A stretch of DNA of 32,495 nucleotides. It comes from Intestinibacter sp. GTDB lineage: Bacteria; Bacillota; Clostridia; Peptostreptococcales; Peptostreptococcaceae. The number at the start of each line of letters is the position of its first letter. The first letter of the stretch is position 1. Positions 1-7,638 of the stretch are shown here, piece after piece. The position numbers were made by a program, and so were the translations under genes. The notes beneath the pieces were generated by a model, which ran no database searches, was not told where the DNA came from, and saw nothing but the letters and a program-made list of their open reading frames with translations. The stretch spans positions 1 through 32,495 of the forward strand of contig NZ_JALEXO010000119.1 of NCBI RefSeq assembly GCF_022780145.1. The letters are read 5' to 3'.

Positions 1-404
1 TCATCGTTAAACCAATCATATGCAAATTCTACTTCTATAGACGTAAGTTTTCCATTTATTTTAAAGTCGATACCTATAATCGCTCCCTCTTCCATACAAA
101 AATCAAATTCTTCTATATCAATATCTTCATCCATACCAAAATGATCAAAATCGAAATCTTCCATTTCCATATCATCAAAGTCATCTATTTGTATATCTGT
201 GATTTTTAATTTATTATTAGACATATGGACGAATTTATTTAAGAAAGTTTTATATGTAACGCCCCCCTCTATACACTCTGCATCAAATGTACATATATTA
301 TCTTTTACTACATTAAAATTCATATCGTTATTTTTTAATTTTTCAACTAACTCTATTAATTCTTGATTTTCATAAAACATTTCATTATCAAAATCTTTAT
401 TCAT
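1..404 (-). CDS. Partial acidic protein of unknown function (5' part only)
   Basis: An open frame starts with ATG at 404-402 and runs off the left edge, giving at least 134 residues. The start is supported by an AAAGGGG ribosome binding site a few bases upstream. I do not recognise the family. There is no signal peptide or membrane segment. Residues about 70-106 are extremely acidic (for example DDFDDMEMEDFDF), followed by a short beta-rich stretch (IIGIDFKINGKLTSIEVEF). The transcript begins about 110 nt upstream at a consensus promoter with a LexA-type operator just after it, so the gene is probably DNA-damage inducible (inference). The acidity would suit a DNA-mimic or basic-protein-binding role, but nothing in the sequence proves that. 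The C-terminus is not in the window. Confidence 0.8.
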   Translation of the reverse strand, partial: MNKDFDNEMFYENQELIELVEKLKNNDMNFNVVKDNICTFDAECIEGGVTYKTFLNKFVHMSNNKLKITDIQIDDFDDMEMEDFDFDHFGMDEDIDIEEFDFCMEEGAIIGIDFKINGKLTSIEVEFAYDWFND

Positions 405-498
405 ACTTGGCTACCCCTTTCTTATATACATTCTGTTAAAACTACTTATTAAAAAATCACTACAATCCAAAAATAAATGTTATATATTTCTAGATTAT

Positions 499-512
499 CG
501 AACATATGTTTG
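499..512. promoter_or_regulatory. LexA (SOS) operator
   Basis: The 14-mer CGAACATATGTTTG fits the Gram-positive LexA/DinR box (CGAAC-N4-GTTYG type) and is palindromic except for one end base. It lies just downstream of the -10 element of the promoter at 522-550, around the predicted start of transcription, where a bound repressor would block initiation or clearance. I saw no second copy in the window. Confidence 0.75.
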
Positions 513-521
513 TATATTTTT

Positions 522-550
522 ATTATATATTTTCTCTAGTTTTATGTCAA
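522..550 (-). promoter_or_regulatory. Consensus sigma-A promoter of the acidic gene
   Basis: On the minus strand TTGACA (545-550) is separated by exactly 17 bp from TATAAT (522-527), a perfect match to both housekeeping boxes. The predicted start of transcription is near 515, leaving a leader of about 110 nt before the ATG at 404. It is the best match to consensus that I saw in the window, which makes sense only if it is normally repressed. Confidence 0.85.
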
Positions 551-634
551 TAAAAAAAGACACCCATAGTTTATATCTTATGGATATCTTAAAAAAATAT
601 AAAATTTCAAAAATAATTAACTCTTATCAAATCG

Positions 635-739
635 TTAAAATAAATCCTCTATATTGGCTAAAACCTCACAGTCGCAATATCCTCCGTGCTCCTCTAGCCA
701 TTCTATTGACTCTTCTAAAGGCAAATCATTTTCTGAGAT
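635..739 (-). pseudogene. Remnant of a DUF2695-like gene (C-terminal end)
   Basis: A minus-strand frame of 34 sense codons closed by TAA (635-637) reads ...SIEWLEEHGGYCDCEVLANIEDLF. The GGYCDCEVLANIE block resembles the C-terminal signature of DUF2695 proteins as I remember it. There is no start codon in frame: a stop (740-742) precedes it, and the expected N-terminal half is missing. It lies just downstream of the lipoprotein gene in another frame. I read it as the 3' stump of a gene lost by deletion. A frameshifted fusion to the lipoprotein gene is less likely, because that gene ends at its own stop. Confidence 0.6.
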
Positions 740-743
740 TTAA

Positions 744-1658
744 TTATTTTACAATATATAAATCCTTAGGGATTACTATGCCGCCTTCACCTGCGTAATT
801 GCAAGGATGATCGATTGTTTCGTCTTTTTGATCACTTATTTCATCTCTGTCGTATACAGTTCGTTTTATTGTTTCTTTTTTGCTTTTGCTATCGATGCAG
901 GTTTCTTCTACTATTATATAGGCTGTATTTTTTCCTATTTTAAATTCGTAGTCGTCTTTAGTGTGTATGATTTGTTTTGTGTTTATGACAGTGTCGTTTT
1001 TGTCCATCTCTTTTATTTTTATGCTTTTTAGCTCGTCTACTGGCTCGATTGATATTTTGTAAGAGAATTTTTTAGTTATTTCATTTCCGCCAGAGTCTTT
1101 TTCTGTATATTGTGCGCTTTCTGATGTTGACCAACTTCCTAGATTATCTAGATAAATTCCTTGACCATCTAAGGTAATATAGTATTTGTCGCCGTCTTTT
1201 ATTATAGAATCAAATTGGATTGTTCCTTTAAATTTTCCTGTATAGTATATTGTGGCTTCGAGTTGGTATTCTTCAGAATCTACCTTTAGCTCGGAATTTG
1301 GAGCTTCTTCTTGATATGTTTTGTAAAAATCTTCGTCGTCTTTTGAATTTACAAGTACATCCATTTTTACATTTCTAAATACATCGTCGCTTACTGTTTC
1401 TAGTGTGTCGCCGTTTTTGTAAAGGAAAATTGCTTCTCCTTCTAAGCCGTCTATGCTGTATTTACCTGTAGTGCTATCGTAATCTATGTAGTATTTTTTG
1501 TCGTAATCAAGATCATCGCTACCATCGTCATCAAAAAATCTGACAAAAACTCCACACATATTTTTATCTGCAGGTTGTGTATCTTCCTCGGCTAGCTGAC
1601 AGCCAGTTAGATTTATCGAACAGATTATCATAAGAATTACATATAAAATTTTCTTCAT
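744..1658 (-). CDS. Putative lipoprotein of unknown function
   Basis: This 304-residue protein has a lipoprotein signal: MKK, a hydrophobic stretch, then LTGC, so Cys20 should be lipidated and the protein held on the outer face of the membrane. The mature part is rich in Asp, Lys and Glu and looks beta-rich, with many YYI/KYYITLDG-like strands. No enzyme motif is visible. The ATG is well placed after a GGAGG site that lies inside the last codons of the upstream XRE regulator gene, and only 2 bp separate the two genes, so translation is probably coupled. It is the last gene of a three-gene unit with the regulator and a DUF2975-like membrane protein. The family is not recognised; a cell-surface or envelope-sensing role is a guess from context. 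Confidence 0.8.
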   Translation of the reverse strand: MKKILYVILMIICSINLTGCQLAEEDTQPADKNMCGVFVRFFDDDGSDDLDYDKKYYIDYDSTTGKYSIDGLEGEAIFLYKNGDTLETVSDDVFRNVKMDVLVNSKDDEDFYKTYQEEAPNSELKVDSEEYQLEATIYYTGKFKGTIQFDSIIKDGDKYYITLDGQGIYLDNLGSWSTSESAQYTEKDSGGNEITKKFSYKISIEPVDELKSIKIKEMDKNDTVINTKQIIHTKDDYEFKIGKNTAYIIVEETCIDSKSKKETIKRTVYDRDEISDQKDETIDHPCNYAGEGGIVIPKDLYIVK

Positions 1659-1660
1659 AA

Positions 1661-1879
1661 TTAATCATCCTCCAGTTTACCATCAAACTTCAATATATCG
1701 CCTATTTGGCAGTCCAAGTAAAAACAAATTTTATTTATAGTTTCAAATCTGACACCCTTTGCTTTTCCACTTCTGAGTATGGAAAGATTTGCCTCTGTGA
1801 TGCCTATAAGCTTAGCAAGCTCCTTTGATGTCATGTTTCTTTTTTTTAGCATTTCCTCTAAATGTACTTCTACACCCAT
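1661..1879 (-). CDS. XRE/Cro-type regulator, YozG-like
   Basis: A 72-residue protein that is essentially a single helix-turn-helix domain. Residues about 8-30 (LEEMLKKRNMTSKELAKLIG) and the recognition helix region (ITEANLSILRSGKAKGVRF) match the small YozG-like XRE family, which commonly sits next to DUF2975 membrane proteins. It ends with the typical CQIGDIL motif. The start follows an AGAGGTGAGG ribosome binding site. It lies 11 bp after the membrane protein gene and 2 bp before the lipoprotein gene. It is the obvious candidate to bind the three palindromes upstream of the unit at 2829-2910, making the unit autoregulated (inference). Confidence 0.9.
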   Translation of the reverse strand: MGVEVHLEEMLKKRNMTSKELAKLIGITEANLSILRSGKAKGVRFETINKICFYLDCQIGDILKFDGKLEDD

Positions 1880-1890
1880 GTCCTCACCTC

Positions 1891-2808
1891 TTAAATGATT
1901 GAATTATTATCGTCAAATAAATTGTTGTTTTCTTTAAAGTATTTGCAAAGTATCATACCGACAAAAGCGACTATCAATGGGATAAATGGTATGTCTAAAA
2001 ACATCTCGATATCGTACATTGTTGAGAATAAAAATATCTGCATTCCGTTTGCTATTAATGATGATAAAATTGATAGATACACTGTCGATTTACTGTATTT
2101 GTGGATTTTTCTTATGTCCTCTACTACTGTTTCACTGTACTGATTTTCTGCAAAATTATTTACTAGCTCTATTCCTGTAAAAATGACAATCATAGACATT
2201 ATATTAGGTGCCAGCAATAATATGTATTTTACCAAGTAAAGTAGTGATGAATTTTTCAATATGTCGAATAGTCCAAAGTAAAAAATCGCTACCAAGTACG
2301 CCCCTAGAAATACGGTTAAAATTATTTGGAGCCCTTTTAGTGCACTTTGGCCTTCAGATAAATATTTCATAGAGAACAGCACGAAATAGCTGATTAAGAT
2401 GATATAAAACATCATCGCTATAGACAATTTCACGGCTGTTATAAACTCTGTGGCGCTTTGCAATTCATCTGGCAATAATTTGTAAAATCCTTCTGGATTT
2501 ATAAAATTATATACAGCAAATAATAGGTATATGCTCGAAATTAGCAGTATGAAGTCTACTTTTTTGTATTTGTAGAAATAAATGAATGTAGGTATCATGC
2601 AAATTCCGATATAGATAATCCATGATACGATATTTCCGATTGACGATGATAGTGACAAGCTTCTAATTATTTTTCCCACTAATTCAAACGGATAATACAT
2701 TATATACATGCTGTTTTCTAATTTGATTATAAAAAACATCGTGCAGCTTAGAATCGATGATATTATCGCTGTTATCAGAAATATTTTTTTAATTTTCAAT
2801 GTGTTCAT
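1891..2808 (-). CDS. Multi-pass membrane protein, DUF2975-like
   Basis: This 305-residue protein has about eight hydrophobic segments, starting at residues about 8-28, and no catalytic motif. The C-terminal half (four segments, then a tail ending NNLFDDNNSII) resembles DUF2975 proteins, which end in a similar acidic EENDLTI-like tail and usually pair with a YozG-like regulator. DUF2975 proteins are normally about 160 residues, so this one is roughly twice as long and may be a duplicated or extended version. The ATG follows a GGAGG site. It is the first gene of the unit and lies behind three palindromic operators. The function of the family is unknown; sensing the membrane state for the partner regulator is plausible. 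Confidence 0.7.
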   Translation of the reverse strand: MNTLKIKKIFLITAIISSILSCTMFFIIKLENSMYIMYYPFELVGKIIRSLSLSSSIGNIVSWIIYIGICMIPTFIYFYKYKKVDFILLISSIYLLFAVYNFINPEGFYKLLPDELQSATEFITAVKLSIAMMFYIILISYFVLFSMKYLSEGQSALKGLQIILTVFLGAYLVAIFYFGLFDILKNSSLLYLVKYILLLAPNIMSMIVIFTGIELVNNFAENQYSETVVEDIRKIHKYSKSTVYLSILSSLIANGMQIFLFSTMYDIEMFLDIPFIPLIVAFVGMILCKYFKENNNLFDDNNSII

Positions 2809-2828
2809 GGCGACCTCCTATTTTTTAA

Positions 2829-2910
2829 ATTATTGTTTTACGATAATTGTTAATATAATTGGAGCTGAATAATTATCGTTTTGCAATAATTATTATTGTT
2901 TTACAATAAT
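2829..2910. promoter_or_regulatory. Three copies of a 19-bp palindromic operator
   Basis: Three related palindromes lie upstream of the membrane protein/XRE/lipoprotein unit: 2829-2847 (ATTATTGTTTTACGATAAT), 2872-2890 (ATTATCGTTTTGCAATAAT) and 2892-2910 (ATTATTGTTTTACAATAAT). The third is a perfect inverted repeat of 8-bp arms around TTT; the others differ by one pair or so. Their centres are 43 and 20 bp apart, close to four and two helical turns, so bound proteins would lie on one face of the DNA. A weak promoter (TTGCAA, 17 bp, TCCAAT on the minus strand) would overlap the middle copy. The likely ligand is the XRE regulator of the same unit. Confidence 0.75.
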
Positions 2911-2926
2911 TTTATTTTCAAACAAC

Positions 2927-2976
2927 AAAAAAAGACTGTAGCGAGAATAAATATCTCAGCTACAGCCCTTTTTTTA
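2927..2976. terminator. Bidirectional terminator after the NRAMP-like gene
   Basis: GACTGTAGCGAGA (2934-2946) pairs with TCTCAGCTACAGCC (2954-2967) apart from one bulged base, with A7 on the left and T7 on the right. Read on the minus strand it ends the seven-gene pxp operon and keeps it separate from the next unit. Confidence 0.85.
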
Positions 2977-2989
2977 ATATATAAATAAA

Positions 2990-4228
2990 TTACATTCCTA
3001 AAATTCCTTTTAATGTAGTAACAAATGATAATAAAGATCTATAAGCTAAAACTAATGTTACGCATAGTATAATTATTCCAAGTATGTTGTTCCATAATTT
3101 GTTTTTGTATTTTCCTAAATCATCGTGGTTTAGTACGAATATTAGGAATGCGGCGATTATTGGTAGTATTACTGCATTTGCTGCTTGTGCTACTAATATT
3201 AATTGTGTTGGTGAAGACATTCCAAGTGCACTTAGTATTATACCAACTGCTAAAACTATCATCCATACGATTCTGAATTTAGCTGATTTCATGTCTTTTT
3301 CAAATCCTAAAGCTCCTGTTGTAGCAAATGCTGCAGATAGTGGAGCAGTTATTGCAGATGTGAATCCAGCTGCGAATAATCCTATACCAAATAACCATTT
3401 TGCCCATTCACCTAGAAGTGGTTGTAATTGAGCTGCCATATCAGCACCACTTTCTATAGTTGTACCTGTGCCGTAGAAGCTTGCAGATGCAGATATTATG
3501 ATAGCCATTGATATAAGACCACCTAGACCTATAGATATTATTGTATCTAGTCTTGCGCTTTTTATATCTTCAGGGTTTTTCCAACGTTCAGATACTGATG
3601 ATGCATGTAAGAATAGGTTGTATGGAACTACTGTTGTTCCTATAAGTCCAACTACTGTTAAAAAGTCGTTTGCACCTACGCTTGGTATGAATAATCCTTT
3701 AATTATAGCGCCTATATCTGGTTTAGAAACTATGGCAGTTGTGAAGAATGTGATACTCATTACAATAACTAATGCCATTAAGAATTTTTCGATTTTTTTG
3801 TAGCTTCCTGACCATAATAAAAGGAATGCTATTAGACCTAGTGCTGGTCCCCAAATTTGTGTTGGTACAGATGGAACTATTGTAGATAATCCCATTGATC
3901 CACCTACTAAGTTACCTGTTTCATAAGCTATGTTACCTACAAATATTGCTATTAATACTATGATTACTGCGATAGTCTTTAAAACAGGATTTGTGATTTT
4001 TTCTCTGATGTTTTCTCCTAAGCCCTTTTGTGTGATTATACCTAGTCTAGCGGCCATCTCTTGGAATATGATTGTAGCTATTGTTGAGAATAGCATTGCC
4101 CATAATAGTGTGTAACCACTGTTTGCACCTGAAAGTGTACATGTTGTTACAGTACCAGGTCCTATAAATCCAGCTGCTATAAGAGCTCCTGGACCTATGT
4201 TTTTAAGCTTTTCCATAAGTTTGCTCAT
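2990..4228 (-). CDS. NRAMP-fold transporter without the metal-binding motifs (YcsG-like)
   Basis: A 412-residue integral membrane protein of the NRAMP/SLC11 family with about eleven membrane segments. The family's first helix normally carries DPGN and the sixth MPHN, which hold the metal ion. Here helix 1 reads GPGT (residues 23-26) and helix 6 reads VPYN (201-204), so the Asp, the first Asn and the Met ligands are missing while the NLFLH context stays. It is the last gene of the pxp operon, 39 bp after pxpA. The Bacillus subtilis NRAMP-like gene ycsG lies beside ycsF (pxpA) in the same way. I infer that it carries 5-oxoproline or a related amino acid rather than Mn or Fe. Start ATG follows a GGGAG site. 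Confidence 0.85.
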   Translation of the reverse strand: MSKLMEKLKNIGPGALIAAGFIGPGTVTTCTLSGANSGYTLLWAMLFSTIATIIFQEMAARLGIITQKGLGENIREKITNPVLKTIAVIIVLIAIFVGNIAYETGNLVGGSMGLSTIVPSVPTQIWGPALGLIAFLLLWSGSYKKIEKFLMALVIVMSITFFTTAIVSKPDIGAIIKGLFIPSVGANDFLTVVGLIGTTVVPYNLFLHASSVSERWKNPEDIKSARLDTIISIGLGGLISMAIIISASASFYGTGTTIESGADMAAQLQPLLGEWAKWLFGIGLFAAGFTSAITAPLSAAFATTGALGFEKDMKSAKFRIVWMIVLAVGIILSALGMSSPTQLILVAQAANAVILPIIAAFLIFVLNHDDLGKYKNKLWNNILGIIILCVTLVLAYRSLLSFVTTLKGILGM

Positions 4229-4267
4229 AATAAATTCTCCCTTTCAAAACTCTTTCTAATTTTTATC

Positions 4268-5035
4268 TTAAACTATCTCTTTAAGAGGTAGTATTTCGAT
4301 ACCCTCTGATAAAAGTCTCTCTCTAATTTTTTTGACAAATTCTAATGCCTTGACTCCATCCCCGTGGACACATATTGAATCTGCATATATTTCTATTTCC
4401 TTACCAGAGTAAGATGTTACTTTGTTTTCTTTGACCATTTTAACTACTCTGTCTATGGCGATATTTTCGTCTGTTATGACGGCACCTTCTTTGCTTCTAG
4501 CTCTTAGTGAACCGTCGTCTTCATATGCTCTATCTGCAAATACTTCTCTAGCTACTCTAAGTCCAGTGTCCTCGCCTGCTTTTATAAGTTGACTACCTGA
4601 AAGCCCTAGAAGTATTATGTTTTTGTCAAATTCGTATATGGCTTCACATATTGCCTTTGCTAGGTCGTAATTTTTGCCTGCCATGTTGTAAAGTGCTCCA
4701 TGTGGTTTTACATGTTGAATTTCCATGTTTTCACCTTTGCAGAAGGCGTATAGGGCTCCTAGTTGATATTTTACGTATGCCTTTGCTTCTTCAGTAGATA
4801 TGTCCATATTTCTTCTACCAAATCCCATAAGGTCTAAAAATCCTGGGTGAGCTCCTACTTGAATGTCGCTTTGTTTAGCCATTTTTATAGTTTTTTGCAT
4901 GACTACTGGATCTGATGCGTGAAATCCACATGCTACGTTTGCTGAGGAAATAAGTGGAATTATCTCTTCGTCTAAGCCCAACTTATATCTGCCAAAGCTT
5001 TCCCCTAAATCACAGTTTAAATCTACCTTAAGCAT
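4268..5035 (-). CDS. pxpA: 5-oxoprolinase subunit A (LamB/YcsF family)
   Basis: At 255 residues this is the normal length for PxpA. It carries the family signatures in order: DLNCDLGESFG near the start, ANVACGFHASDP, GAHPGFLDLMGFGRR, VKPHGALYN, DRAYEDDGSLRARS and ICVHGDG. PxpA, PxpB and PxpC together open the lactam ring of 5-oxoproline to glutamate using ATP, in the cytoplasm. The ATG follows AGGTGA. It lies 11 bp downstream of the ycsI-like gene and upstream of the transporter gene, inside one continuous minus-strand operon with pxpB and pxpC, which supports the assignment. Confidence 0.95.
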   Translation of the reverse strand: MLKVDLNCDLGESFGRYKLGLDEEIIPLISSANVACGFHASDPVVMQKTIKMAKQSDIQVGAHPGFLDLMGFGRRNMDISTEEAKAYVKYQLGALYAFCKGENMEIQHVKPHGALYNMAGKNYDLAKAICEAIYEFDKNIILLGLSGSQLIKAGEDTGLRVAREVFADRAYEDDGSLRARSKEGAVITDENIAIDRVVKMVKENKVTSYSGKEIEIYADSICVHGDGVKALEFVKKIRERLLSEGIEILPLKEIV

Positions 5036-5046
5036 ATTTTCACCTC

Positions 5047-5832
5047 TTAGTATTTTAATTCTACGTTTTTAACGTCTGTAATAAGCATGTGACCTGGTGA
5101 GTGAGTTATAACTATGTCAGGCTTAACGTTCATTATTACAGATTGTGGTGTTACTCCACATGGCCAGAATACTGGAACTTCGCCTTCGTTGATTGTTACG
5201 GCGTCACCGAATTCTGGTTTGTTTATGTCCTTGATGCCTATTACTGAAGGGTCGCCTATATGTATTGGTGTTCCATGGACTTTAGGCATAGTTTCTGTTA
5301 CTGTAACTGCCTTTACTATTTGGTCAGGTTTTATTGGTCTCATACTTACGACCATTTTACCGTTGAATATACCAGCGCTTTCACATTCTATATTTGTCAT
5401 ATACATTGGAACGTTGCAGTCTTCTGTTATATGTCTGATTTCTATGCCTGCTTCTATCATTTCTGATTCGAATGAGAAGCTACATCCTATTAAGAAGCTT
5501 ACAAAGTCGTCTTGCCAGAATTCTGATACGTCTGTATATTCTCCTACAAGCTCGCCTTTTTTGTAGATTCTGTATTTTGGGATGTCCTTAGCTATATCGC
5601 AGTCCTTTGCTATTTTCTTTAGTGTTCTGCTTCCTACATCGCTGACTTCTAGTATTGGACATGGCTTTGGATTTCTTTGAGCGAATAATAAGAAATCGTA
5701 GGCTAAATCCTTTGGAAGTACTACTAAGTTGGCTTGTGCGTATCCTGCACACATTCCAGATGTTGGTTTTACTATTTTTCCTTCTCTTATAAGTTTTCTA
5801 ACTTCACTTGGTGATGCGTTTACTAAATCCAT
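5047..5832 (-). CDS. YcsI-family protein (DUF1445, putative hydro-lyase / D-glutamate cyclase-like)
   Basis: A 261-residue protein typical of the YcsI/DUF1445 family: PTSGMCAGYAQANLVVLP near the N-terminus, FAQRNPKPCPILEV, and FWPCGVTPQ near the C-terminus. Bacterial members sit in 5-oxoprolinase operons, as ycsI does in B. subtilis, and the family is related to part of mammalian D-glutamate cyclase, which interconverts D-glutamate and 5-oxo-D-proline. The activity of this protein is not shown by the sequence. In this operon it may handle the D-isomer, a point of interest because poly-gamma-glutamate genes lie nearby. Start ATG follows AAAGGGGG. Confidence 0.88.
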   Translation of the reverse strand: MDLVNASPSEVRKLIREGKIVKPTSGMCAGYAQANLVVLPKDLAYDFLLFAQRNPKPCPILEVSDVGSRTLKKIAKDCDIAKDIPKYRIYKKGELVGEYTDVSEFWQDDFVSFLIGCSFSFESEMIEAGIEIRHITEDCNVPMYMTNIECESAGIFNGKMVVSMRPIKPDQIVKAVTVTETMPKVHGTPIHIGDPSVIGIKDINKPEFGDAVTINEGEVPVFWPCGVTPQSVIMNVKPDIVITHSPGHMLITDVKNVELKY

Positions 5833-5847
5833 TTATAATTCCCCCTT

Positions 5848-7188
5848 TTAAGATAACAAATCCTTTATAAATCCTGTTGTTGCTTCACCGTTTACATATG
5901 TTGGGTTATTCATTATTGAATATTGGAAGTTGGCGTTTGTCTCAACTCCACTTATTACAAGCTCATCTAGAGCTGCCTTCATTTTTTCAATCGCTTCTTT
6001 TCTGTTGCTTCCATGTACGATTACCTTGGCTATCATAGAATCGTAAGTAGCTGGAAGCACGTATCCAGCGTAAAGTGCTGTGTCGACTCTTACATCGAAG
6101 CCTCCTGGAAAATGTACTGCGTTTATTTTACCAGGTGCGGGCATGAAGTTTTTAAGTGTATTTTCGGCGTTTATTCTACATTCGATGGCATGTCCTTTTA
6201 TTTGGATGTCGTCTTGTGTGTAGACTAATTTTTGCCCTGCTGCGATTAAAATTTGTTGTTTTATTAAATCTATTCCTGTTACCATTTCTGTGACAGGGTG
6301 TTCTACTTGTATTCTAGTGTTCATTTCTATGAAGTAGTAGTCGCCGTTTTCATCTAGTAGAAATTCTACTGTGCCTGCGTTTTCGTAGTGAGCGGCCTTT
6401 GCTGCTTTTACTGCTGTTTCACCTAGCACTTTTCTTAGCTCGTCACCTATAGCTGGTGAAGGAGATTCCTCTATCATCTTTTGGTGTAGTCTTTGGATTG
6501 AGCAGTCTCTTTCTCCTAGGTGGACTACGTTTCCGTATTTGTCTGCTAAAATTTGTACCTCTATGTGTCTTGGGTTTCTGATGTATTTTTCTATGTACAT
6601 TGTGTTGTCTGCAAAAGCGTTTACAGATTCACCCTGTGCTACGTTGAAGCCCTCGATAAATTCAGTCGAATTTTCTATTATTCTCATTCCTTTACCGCCG
6701 CCACCTGAGGATGCCTTTACTATTACTGGATATCCCATTTCATCGGCTAATTTCTTACCTACCTCTGCGTCGTACACTGGATCTTCTGTTCCAGGTACTA
6801 CTGGGACTCCTGCCTTTATCATTGTGTTTTTGGCGTTTGATTTATTTCCCATCAAATCTATTACTTCACTGCTTGGTCCTATAAATGTTATGTTGTTTTC
6901 CTTGCATAAATCCACGAACTTGCTGTTTTCTGATAAAAATCCAAATCCTGGATGTATAGCATCTGCATTTGTAAGCTGAGCTGCTGTAATGATGCGGTTC
7001 ATGTTCAAATAGCTGTCCTTTGATTTAGCAGGTCCTATGCATATGCTCTCGTCAGCTAGCTTAGTGTGGAGAGCATTTTTATCTATTTCAGAGTAAACTG
7101 CTACTGTCTTGATACCTAGAGATTTACATGTTCTGATGATTCTTATAGCAATTTCACCCCTGTTTGCTATTAATATTTTGTTAAACAT
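5848..7188 (-). CDS. accC: Biotin carboxylase subunit
   Basis: A full-length 446-residue biotin carboxylase. Visible features are the N-terminal MFNKILIANRGEIAIRIIRTC fold, the ATP-grasp glycine-rich loop KASSGGGGKGMR, the HIEVQ and ERDCSIQRLHQK motifs, EMNTRIQVEHPVTE and the C-terminal domain. It uses ATP and bicarbonate to carboxylate biotin on the carrier encoded by the next gene upstream (accB). No acetyl-CoA carboxyltransferase (accA/accD) gene is in the window. Instead it is embedded between pxpC/accB and ycsI/pxpA, so it probably serves the 5-oxoproline operon rather than fatty acid synthesis. Start ATG follows GGAGAG. Confidence 0.95.
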   Translation of the reverse strand: MFNKILIANRGEIAIRIIRTCKSLGIKTVAVYSEIDKNALHTKLADESICIGPAKSKDSYLNMNRIITAAQLTNADAIHPGFGFLSENSKFVDLCKENNITFIGPSSEVIDLMGNKSNAKNTMIKAGVPVVPGTEDPVYDAEVGKKLADEMGYPVIVKASSGGGGKGMRIIENSTEFIEGFNVAQGESVNAFADNTMYIEKYIRNPRHIEVQILADKYGNVVHLGERDCSIQRLHQKMIEESPSPAIGDELRKVLGETAVKAAKAAHYENAGTVEFLLDENGDYYFIEMNTRIQVEHPVTEMVTGIDLIKQQILIAAGQKLVYTQDDIQIKGHAIECRINAENTLKNFMPAPGKINAVHFPGGFDVRVDTALYAGYVLPATYDSMIAKVIVHGSNRKEAIEKMKAALDELVISGVETNANFQYSIMNNPTYVNGEATTGFIKDLLS

Positions 7189-7199
7189 TTTAAACTCTC

Positions 7200-7616
7200 C
7201 TATACTGTTTTTATTTTGAATAAAGGTTGACCGTATTCTATCATTTGTTCATTTTCGACTAGGATAGCTTCTACTGTTCCCTCGTATTCGCTGACTACTT
7301 CATTCATCATTTTCATAGCTTCTATTATTCCTACGACTTGACCCTTTGTGATTTTGTCGCCTACTGATACGAATGCTTTTGCTTGTGGTGATGGAGCTTC
7401 ATAGAATGTTCCTATAAGCTCAGCCTTTATGTATTCAACTCCATCTCCTGCAGGCTCTGTAGCTTCCTTAACCTTTGCAGGTGCTGCTTCTACTTGTTTT
7501 ACAGCTGTTACTTCTTTTTTTAGTAAAATCTCACTATCTCCTTCTTTGTAAGAAAAAGTAGTTAAAGATGAATCCTCCATTATTTTTATTAATTCTAAAA
7601 TTTTTTCGTATTCCAT
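7200..7616 (-). CDS. accB: Biotin carboxyl carrier protein
   Basis: 138 residues: an N-terminal helix (EYEKILELIKIMEDS), a linker rich in Ala, Pro and Glu (about 36-58), and a C-terminal biotinyl domain with EAMKMMNE, in which Lys102 is the biotin site. It also has the YEAPSPQAKAFVSVGD stretch of AccB-type carriers. It should shuttle carboxybiotin between AccC and a carboxyl transferase. Given its position between pxpC and accC, the partner may be the PxpB-PxpC pair, which is homologous to the carboxyltransferase part of urea carboxylase (inference). Start ATG follows TAGGAGG. Confidence 0.93.
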   Translation of the reverse strand: MEYEKILELIKIMEDSSLTTFSYKEGDSEILLKKEVTAVKQVEAAPAKVKEATEPAGDGVEYIKAELIGTFYEAPSPQAKAFVSVGDKITKGQVVGIIEAMKMMNEVVSEYEGTVEAILVENEQMIEYGQPLFKIKTV

Positions 7617-7638
7617 GTTATCCTCCTAATTTACCCTA

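Noticed and set aside
544..798. Plus-strand frame of 84 codons
   Set aside because: It overlaps the DUF2695 remnant and the lipoprotein gene on the other strand, its start lies beside the -35 box of the SOS promoter, and it has no ribosome binding site or family-like sequence.
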